The notes under the pieces: model-generated
Databases searched by the model: none
Seen by the model: only the letters and a program-made list of their open reading frames with translations
Told to the model about the DNA's origin: nothing
Made by a program: the position numbers and the translations under genes
Shown here: positions 36,701 to 45,700 of the stretch, in pieces
Layout: the number at the start of each line of letters is the position of its first letter
How positions within the stretch are numbered: the stretch's first letter is position 1
Source of the DNA: Saccoglossus kowalevskii
Taxonomy: Eukaryota > Hemichordata > Enteropneusta > Harrimaniidae
NCBI RefSeq assembly: GCF_000003605.2
Contig: NW_003128864.1
Span: forward strand, 544,105-590,651
Reading direction: 5' to 3'
DNA length: 46,547 bases

Positions 36701-39700
36701 TGATGCAGGAGGGACAGAACACTGACCATACATTAACACACCAACCAATTAACTTACGTTCAGCAGGAAACATATCTTGTCGCGTGAATCGTTTTGGTTC
36801 ATTAGATTTTGATGATCTATGCTCATTCACATTTTCTTCTCCTAACATGCCAGGAGATATGCAGTAAAAGCAGCAGCAGCAGAGAAAGAAGAATTGATGG
36901 AGAATGAGAGCAACAGATTATAGAGGCAAACGATATTTCGAGCTGGTGTAGTCATACTGCCAGGCAAATATAGTGTACGCAAACATTAACATTGAACCTT
37001 AAGATTATCACTAAGAAAAAGATTCTGGTGAAAATAAGAGTTGCATTAACAATCAGAAGATCATTCCTCGGAGACAAGAAAAGAACGGACTGATAGCATG
37101 CAGTATATAATGGAATAGGGATTTAAATTGGTAGTGCATCTGACTGACTACTCATAAAGGGAACAGAAGAGCAAGTACACAACCTAAAGATATAGACATC
37201 ATTGCAAGAATCACATGCAGAAGTAAGGTGATGGGGGCAACACATGTCCTTAAAGAGATGACAGGGTGAAGGAGGTTGTGAGAGAATGGCATTGTGTGGG
37301 GCTGTTTGTGGATGGTTGGACTAGGTTGTGCTGGGTCAGACAGCAGTTTTTTTGATATACTTACTTTCTGGAGACAAACCCTCAAGAGATCTTCTACGTA
37401 CCCTGCGTAGTTTAACAGTGACAGCTTGATAGGCAAAGAAGTAGAGAATGAGCAGTGACAATATGAGAAAGAAGTAGTTGAGTAAGCATGCCGAAAAAAG
37501 TACTCAAGAAAAGTATAGAATACATCCAAAAACTCATGTGCAAGTACAGTAGCTATGATGCACAGTAACTTTATCAAAGTAAGACTTGTACTCCTCTCAA
37601 TCACATGCACAATCATATCAAATAACTGCTAAAGATCAACTAAACTTGTGAAACTATATACATTCTGCACCTAGAAAATTTTATAAAATCAGAAACACTG
37701 GTTGAACAGAAAAACTTACGTCTTACATGTACATAGTGAGGTGTACACAGTCAGATTTGTAAAAAATGTGTTTATATAACAGTGCATTGCTTAAAAGGCG
37801 ACATTGTTTACATGCACTGCATGAAAACCACCAGCCTTTAAGCAACAAATAGATCGTGTTTGCAACAGTGGAAATACCGCCCTGGCATTATCATTAAAAT
37901 TCACATTACAGATTACCAATCGCTCTATTTTTAACAGCATTTTAAATAATTTGAAGCTAGCAAATGCAGTAATACATTTACTGTTGCAGTATGGGTAATT
38001 ACATTACGATACGACTGGTGATTATCATGAGCATAGTTATATAAGGTTATAAGCATAGCATGCTTCTAGTGAACAAAACTTACTGTCCGGATCATCCTCA
38101 ATTTCCTCCGGAGAATCCCTTTGTCTGTGATTCCTCCTTGACTTTGCATCTCCTTAATATTTTGCAACCAAATAAAAGACAAATCAGTAACCAAGAAAGG
38201 ATATATAATAATAATATCATAAATTGAGCTTTATTTTCCTGCCACTTTGATACCAGAAATTAGCAGGAAAATGTAGGAGTGAGAATCATGTCTAAGTGTG
38301 ATATTCGAAATGTCACTGAATCCATACAGTAGAAGAAAAAGTCATTACAAACTTACCATCAATATGGTCTTTATTCGTCTTTGTGTGCCTTTTAAATCTC
38401 TCATAAAGTTTCTCTACAAAATATAAAATTAATGGATATTTATGAGAAACAACTTACTATGAATAGCTTTTCCATATACCTCCATGAATGGCAAGCCCTG
38501 CAACTTGATATACTTAAAGATTGTGTTTTAACTTTTGACTTATTTACTGTGATTACATGAAAGAATGAAACAACAGTATTGCAGTATGAGACACTGTTTT
38601 GCCAACAAAATAGATATATTACACAAAGTGTTGCTACAAGAAGCAATGACTACATTCTATATAGATACTGCAATATTGCCATTCTATTCTTTCTTGTGGT
38701 CAACTTATTATAGTGTGATAAACTGAAAGCTAAATGTGGCACCTCAAGAGTTGAAAATAAATTTCTATGTCAGGATCAGTTCTCACACATATCAAGTTGT
38801 TGTTAACATTGATTTGATCTAAAACTATTTAATTGTAATGGACCTGGTAAAGTTTGTTTCATGTCCTGTTTTCCCCTACCAAACTACTATTGGGCTGCAC
38901 AATGTGTATACCTTTTGTTGGTGTTGATTCCTCTGGAGTACCTGAGTCACCCATGGACAGTAATTTCATGATATCATTTTCATCATCTGTAAAATGACAA
39001 GAAAAATATTACGGTGAGTAAGCACATGGCAACCTTTGTGACTACATATTTACATGCTGTGAACGTCATGCAGGGTTGTTATGAAATAAGGATTCCGAAA
39101 CTGAACGTCTAAGAGAGGAGAGAAAACAAGTTTTATTGATGCTTATTAGAACAATCATGCTTCTTGGTAAATGTTATTTACCATTGTAGCTGCTTTCACT
39201 CTTCCCGGTAGATGTGTTTTCACCTGAAACAAACATCAGTATTAATACATATACACACACAGGGTGAAGACTGAAGAAAACAGAACAGAACAGGTGCATA
39301 ACAATAATGAGAAGGTGCAAGACTTTTAGACTTACTATCAGTGTAGTCAGAAAAGGAGTAATCTTCATCCACCCATTGGTAGGAACTTGGTGGTGGAGAT
39401 GATGGTGGTGGTTGTCCTTAGTTTGGAAAACACAGCAAGTGTATGTTTAGTTACAAAGAGCACACATAAAAAGGAAAGCAGTGTGTCAAAAATAAACACA
39501 GCATGCAATGCGCAGATTGAATCCAACAATGGATGTTATGTGTTAAATTAGTAGTAAACAAACTTTTTCCAAACGCCTGAAACACAATGAGCAATGTTAG
39601 TGATGCTACATTAGTCTTAACACTTAGTATTTCACAAATCATGACTCACTTTCATTTTTCTCAGAAGAATTCTGACTTTTTCCTTAAAAGAGTAAAGGAG

Positions 39701-42700
39701 TATGATAAACAATCAAATGCAAACATAAAAAGGGAAACAGGAGAGTGTTAGCATAGATTGCTCCTTCCATTATGCTACAATGTCTGATGTCAATAACTTC
39801 AATTCATGCTTCATCTTAGGTATATGCAGAGAAATACTGAATATGAGGCATCATATCAATAAAACAATATATGCCATTCCTTAAATTCATTCATTACCAA
39901 CATGGATAGCATTGACATGCATTACCAAATGATTCCATTGCTTTAGCAAAATGCAAAGGAATTAATCAACATCAACTCACTATCTGTCTCTATATCCACA
40001 CTCTCACACTCTCTACTTTTAGAGTGATAACCAGAATGTTTTCTTTTCTGTCTACTCTTACTAGAATGCACAGTAATCTTTCCTGTGGCTGTGATTTTAT
40101 GAGTTGGGTGACCAGAGTGTTTTCCTTTAAAGATGGATAAAAAAACTTGATATAATCTCAGAAGCGAGAAAATAGCATTACAAATAACAGACGTTAGATT
40201 GACAGAGGTGTCATAGGAGCTGTACAAGGAAAAACTGATCTAAAATATACGAAGGGGAAATAGTGCGTAGTAGATATTTCAGAATATTTCAGTAAGTCAA
40301 GATGTGAGAGTGATATAACTTACTTCTGCGTCTGTACTTCTTTTTACAAGATGACAAATCCACTATAGTAGAGGGGAAGGTGGAAGAGAACAGAATAGAA
40401 GAAGAAAAGTAATAAATGACGTGCAGGAGATTAAGAACTAGGGTCTATCAAATTGTGCACAGTGATAGCTAATCCAGCAACAACATGATACGATGGATTG
40501 ACTTGGTACATGATAATAAACCAGTAAAATAGCAAATTAGCATCTTAGAACAGCATTACAGCTAAGTCAGTCAGTTGTTCAACACTGTAACAATATTATT
40601 TGTAATTAAAAGAGTCAGGATTCTCTAACTCAGTTATACAGTAATACTTTTAATCTGTAATAGAATTCAATTTAAATTTCATCACAATTCCATGCAGTGA
40701 TGACAGTGTGTACAAAATACAATATCAGCACACACATTAACAATGTAAATGAAGTTCTAAGTAAATAAATGTGTTTTAGTTTATATGAGTTTATAGTTAA
40801 TACTGTAAAACACATTTTATTTAGTTGCCATTATAGCTAATTTGACTCAATACATGAATTAACAGAATCTTAATTTTGCTAAAGTGCCAAAGAATTACTT
40901 TATTTCAAAATAGCGACACCTTGAATTAGCGAAATTACGGATTAGGTAAAATAACATGCTAGCTGTTTTACACTGTGTTGCTTACAAACACAATTAAAAC
41001 CAGTCCAAACTAATAAATTGGAGAAGTCATTGCAGGTTTCTAGTATGTATATAACATACTGTCCTATTAAATATCATGTTAATGCATGATTCAGGGTATC
41101 CTGCAACCCAGTGAAGGCATTGCAGGTTTCTAGTATGTTTATAGCATATCCTCAATAGCTTCACTGGGCTGCTGTACAATACAATGTAAAATCTTTCTAA
41201 ACAGTAATGGTCTCCAAATTTCTGCTAGACTGACAAGCATATGCAGGAAGCGAACATACAACCCTGTGGGGCAGTTTCAGCCGCGAGTGATGCGTCCATG
41301 TGCATGTAACGCAGGTCAATATGACATTTAAACCAGTCAGCAAATTATGATAAATATGCTATATATCTTTATATAAAAAATATTTTAAAGATAATCAATT
41401 TAACATAAGTAATTAAATTGTTAAGAATATACTTCCTCAGCATGTATCTAAATTTTCACTGCCAGGAATGACTGATATAAAAGTGAATTTGCAAGAATTA
41501 AAATTCCCAATGGTCACCGAAATCATGAACATTAGTGGCAGTGGAAATTCAGTAGTTTACAGTAGGATAAAACAGTTTGCCTTGAAGGTGAACATGCTTT
41601 TTGAAAAATCTTATCGCAGAAAATGACTGCAAGGAAATAAGTAGATTATTTACAAAACATGCAATTCAACTGCTATGGATAGGCATCTTTATTTGTGAGG
41701 CTTAATCATGTTAAAGAATGAATGACGAGTTTTGTGCAAAAAGATTGCACTTACCATCACTACTACACTGTACAGGTTGGGGCCTTCTGTTATGGTAATA
41801 GTCTAGTTAGAACACACAAAACACAGTACATCAATGTTAAGTTAAAAGAAAACTCATGAAAACAAACGAAATGTGAATGAGCTAAGGTTAATTATTGTAC
41901 ACTGAAAGTCATTACCACATGCAATTAACCTACCTTGTTTTCGTGAGTACACCCGATTAGAACTTTGATCTTTTTTAAATAAATGGAAAGAAGTGGAAGA
42001 ATGAAAATTTGAGGTAACACAAGAGTATATGACTGAATAATTGTTGCATTGCACATATAAGTTGTCTTCCTAAATCAGAAACACAGAATATGAACACATA
42101 TATTTGTGTGTGTAAATAGATGGCCAGCTGCTCATTTGATATTGAATTACTTTATGGTTACAGACAGACAGACAACATGCTTCTGGAACAAGACCAGTTT
42201 CCACAGATTAACATATATATAGAATCCATTGATTCTTAATTGGAAAATTTCAGATACTCAAACTTCTACATTCTTAAAAAAGAATATGACCACAAAATAT
42301 CACAACCTCATTCTAACCATATGGATAATCTGTGTGTGTGGACAACATTTCAAGTACTGGTAGATCACCCTAAAGAAATCCAAGCATTCACTAGAAGGGA
42401 GAGTACATTTCTATTTCGGAATAATTTGGGGTGGGGAAATAGATTTGGACAATACAAACCATGATTCAATGCTTCTTCATCACTGAATGGTTCTGAACCA
42501 GACTCGTATTCACTGACAAGAGATTCACTGCCCTCAGCTTTATTCACAAAAAAAAGTAAGTATCAGTAACTAGACATTTAAAACGTATATTACTAATGGT
42601 TATATTACTAACTTTTCACATTGAGCAATAGATTTTCACTCATTTACAAGAATTTATATTTTACGTTGTTAATTATATATAAAAGAATAAATTGTTTTGA

Positions 42701-45700
42701 AAACTTGGTTAGCATCAATTAAAGCTGATACAGAACTACTGTTGCTGTTTGAAAAAAATATAAGTTATGAATTATTATTTCATGCTTTTACCAGCTTCGA
42801 ACTTTGCATATACATGAACATGAATGTTTAACTTTATACTGAGTTTAAAAAAATAAACATAACAGCGATAGTTTTTATTTGTACAAAACAGTAATTTTAA
42901 GTGCATTATATTTATGTGCAATTTGGCATTACTCATGAGATAGAATTGATACTGTTAATTAATTATGTTAATTATTTCATTTACATGCACAACATGTAAA
43001 ATCTGTGAGTTACTCACACTCAGAATAAGAGTCAGAAGAAAAAGAATTGAAAGTATCCTTGGTGGTGACTGTTTCCATTCCTAGGAATTGGGTGAAACAC
43101 ATCAAAGTGAGGAGAATCACAGCACACAACGAAGTGGAGAAAATACATGCAAAGTAATAGAAAAGAGAAACTGAAAGCCAGACTTGTAATGTAAGGAGGT
43201 ATAGCAGCTACTTACTGTCTGTTGTATCTGCACCACCTGCTTTATTTGTTGGCCAGATTGGGCCAGCTGGTAAATCAGCTTAAAGAAAAGAAGGGGAATG
43301 AAGAGAATGAAAGAAAGATGGAAGCAAGAAGAGGACTTCTGATTCAGTGGAAACAAAAAACTATGTTATAATGTATGTATGTAATAGATTCCCAACGGCG
43401 TGACAACAGTATAATATTGCTAGGAATATTATTAAACCTGTTAACTCATTTCATGTTAGGGGATTCAGTTAACATGTGTACAGAATAAAATGGAATAGCG
43501 TTAATTGTGGTGCTTTGTGTTATGTCATATTCTAAAACATTGCACACATCATTTGATCTGGATGCAGAAGTGTGACATCCATTGAATAATCTTGCATTGG
43601 GCATCTGGTGCAATCTGTTAAAACATTGTGTAGATAGAAGCTAGGGTTGCTTTTAATAGATGATTGCTGATTATGGCATCTGGTTTACATGCCTCTTAAT
43701 AACTGACGCATTATCAATTCAGTAGCCAATCCGAGATTGTGTTTCAAATTGCTTACTAGAACGACATAACCTGTTTAATAAGGCATGCTCTAATTGGTTG
43801 ACAAATACCATCAGAGCTGCAGAATACAGTTTGCATAGGTCCTTGGTTAGAGGCTTGTACACCAGCAACCATAAACATAGATAAGAAACAACCAGAGTGT
43901 CTACCTACATCAGGTGTTAATCAGATTGCTCCCAGTGTTCAAAAGTTTATATTAGTGTCTAAATGGTGTGTAGCATGCAGTTAGTGATTACAACTACTGC
44001 AGAGATTTTCCAAGTTTAGTTTGTTAGACAGGTACTGAGAACAACAACCTACCCTCAGGTTCTTTCTTTAGTTTGTGTTCCCCTTTTAGGAAAGATAAAC
44101 AAGAGTATATGAGAGCAAGAAGAAGAAAGAAATACTAGAGCCTAGAAAGAAGTTACGAAGAGTAGACAAAACACAGAAAAACAAAGAAAGGTGGCATGCA
44201 AACACACTCACTCTCATGTGAAGTAGAGGAAGAACTGGACTTCTTTTGTATCTCATTTTCTGGGTAAATATGAAAAGCAAATAAGAGTGTCAACAATGAA
44301 AATCACACAGGAGGATTAGGATCACAACAAATAACAAAACGAGTATCAACCACTCACATTTCAAAAATCCTATAAGACCTCAGAGCATGTGATGATGCTC
44401 AGTACATTGATTTAGAACAACATACACACTTTTACAAAGAGTGTGTAGTTGTCTATGCTTAACCATTTTACATTTTCTGTTTTACTTTCTAATTCTAAAT
44501 TTCAGTGTTATTTTTTGTTAACAGAGTTTGATGACACTTACAGATTTGGATTAAAGTTTCTGGAATATTTATTTTTGTTGACCAAGACGATGGTATGGAC
44601 TATTTTGTGAACACCGCAAAAAAAGTTGTGCATACTTGCTTCTATAGCCAGGCCCATAGAACTCATGAACATTTTGATGTCTAGGAAACACAACATGAAC
44701 AGGTATTTTGAACTTACTGTCTTGGGCAATGGAATCGGTTTTTGATTTACGATCACCTTAGAAATGGAAGAAACAGACAACGTTGTGAACAAGAAGAAAG
44801 TAGGGAAACCATACTGGTGATATTTACACTGCACAATAGTAAACACCTTGCAGGTAATATTAAAAGTTAATAAATCATTTGTACATTGTTATAGTTCAAT
44901 GCTGTACACATAGTGAAATCAAATGAGTGATATCAGTGGTTTTGAAAAGAATTAATCCATGTGTGACCATTTCGGTGGCAAAAACCATGTCAATGAGTAT
45001 ACAGATAAAAGATCATTTTCACCATAAACCATAGACAAGACAGATGAATATCACAGCACAAGGTAGTTTTTAACCCTCACATGCATACACAGGCAGCAGT
45101 CAGATGAAATCCATAAACTAAATGTAAGTACTACAGACAAACAAAATATCAGTAGGGGAATTCAACCATCAAGTGTTTACAACAAATACGCAGGTTGAGG
45201 GAAACTGTAATTAGTGGTAGCAAAATCAACTACATGTATTAAAGTTAGAATGCAGGCATTGCATATACCCTACCCTATCTGCAGCAACCATACTTACTAC
45301 TAGCATGACTCAAAGATGCAAGAACGTATGTATCGGACAGCATGTTATAGTAGTCCTTATCGACTTTAACAAATCCGCCTTGTGGGAGGAAAAAGGAAAT
45401 GAGAAAGTTTACATAGAAACAAAAAGACTAGCTAAAGTCAATGCAATGACAATTTGATAATAAAAAAAAATGAAAAAGATAAATGAAATATGTAGCAAGC
45501 AAGTAGCACTTTCGAGTAGAGAGAGGAGTAGAAATACTCACTGCCATCACCAGAAGGTGAACCAATGGGTGTCTGCTTAATTGGAGCAGGCTCACAGTCT
45601 CCTTTAGGTTAAAATGGTACAGATATGAAGTAAGCATCAAGAGTATGATTGATATTTAAAATCTACTAGAGCAATATAGATTTTGATGGACAAAAACCAC

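Noticed and set aside
38458-38497. Possible further cassette exon with AG (AAGTTGCAG) and GT (GTAAGT) sites
   Set aside because: Length 40 nt is not divisible by 3 and it would break the phase 1-1 pattern; treated as a decoy, though a poison exon cannot be excluded.
40800-40990. Possible MITE (TACTGTAAAAC ... GTTTTACACTGTG)
   Set aside because: End similarity is short and imperfect; no target duplication could be recognised.
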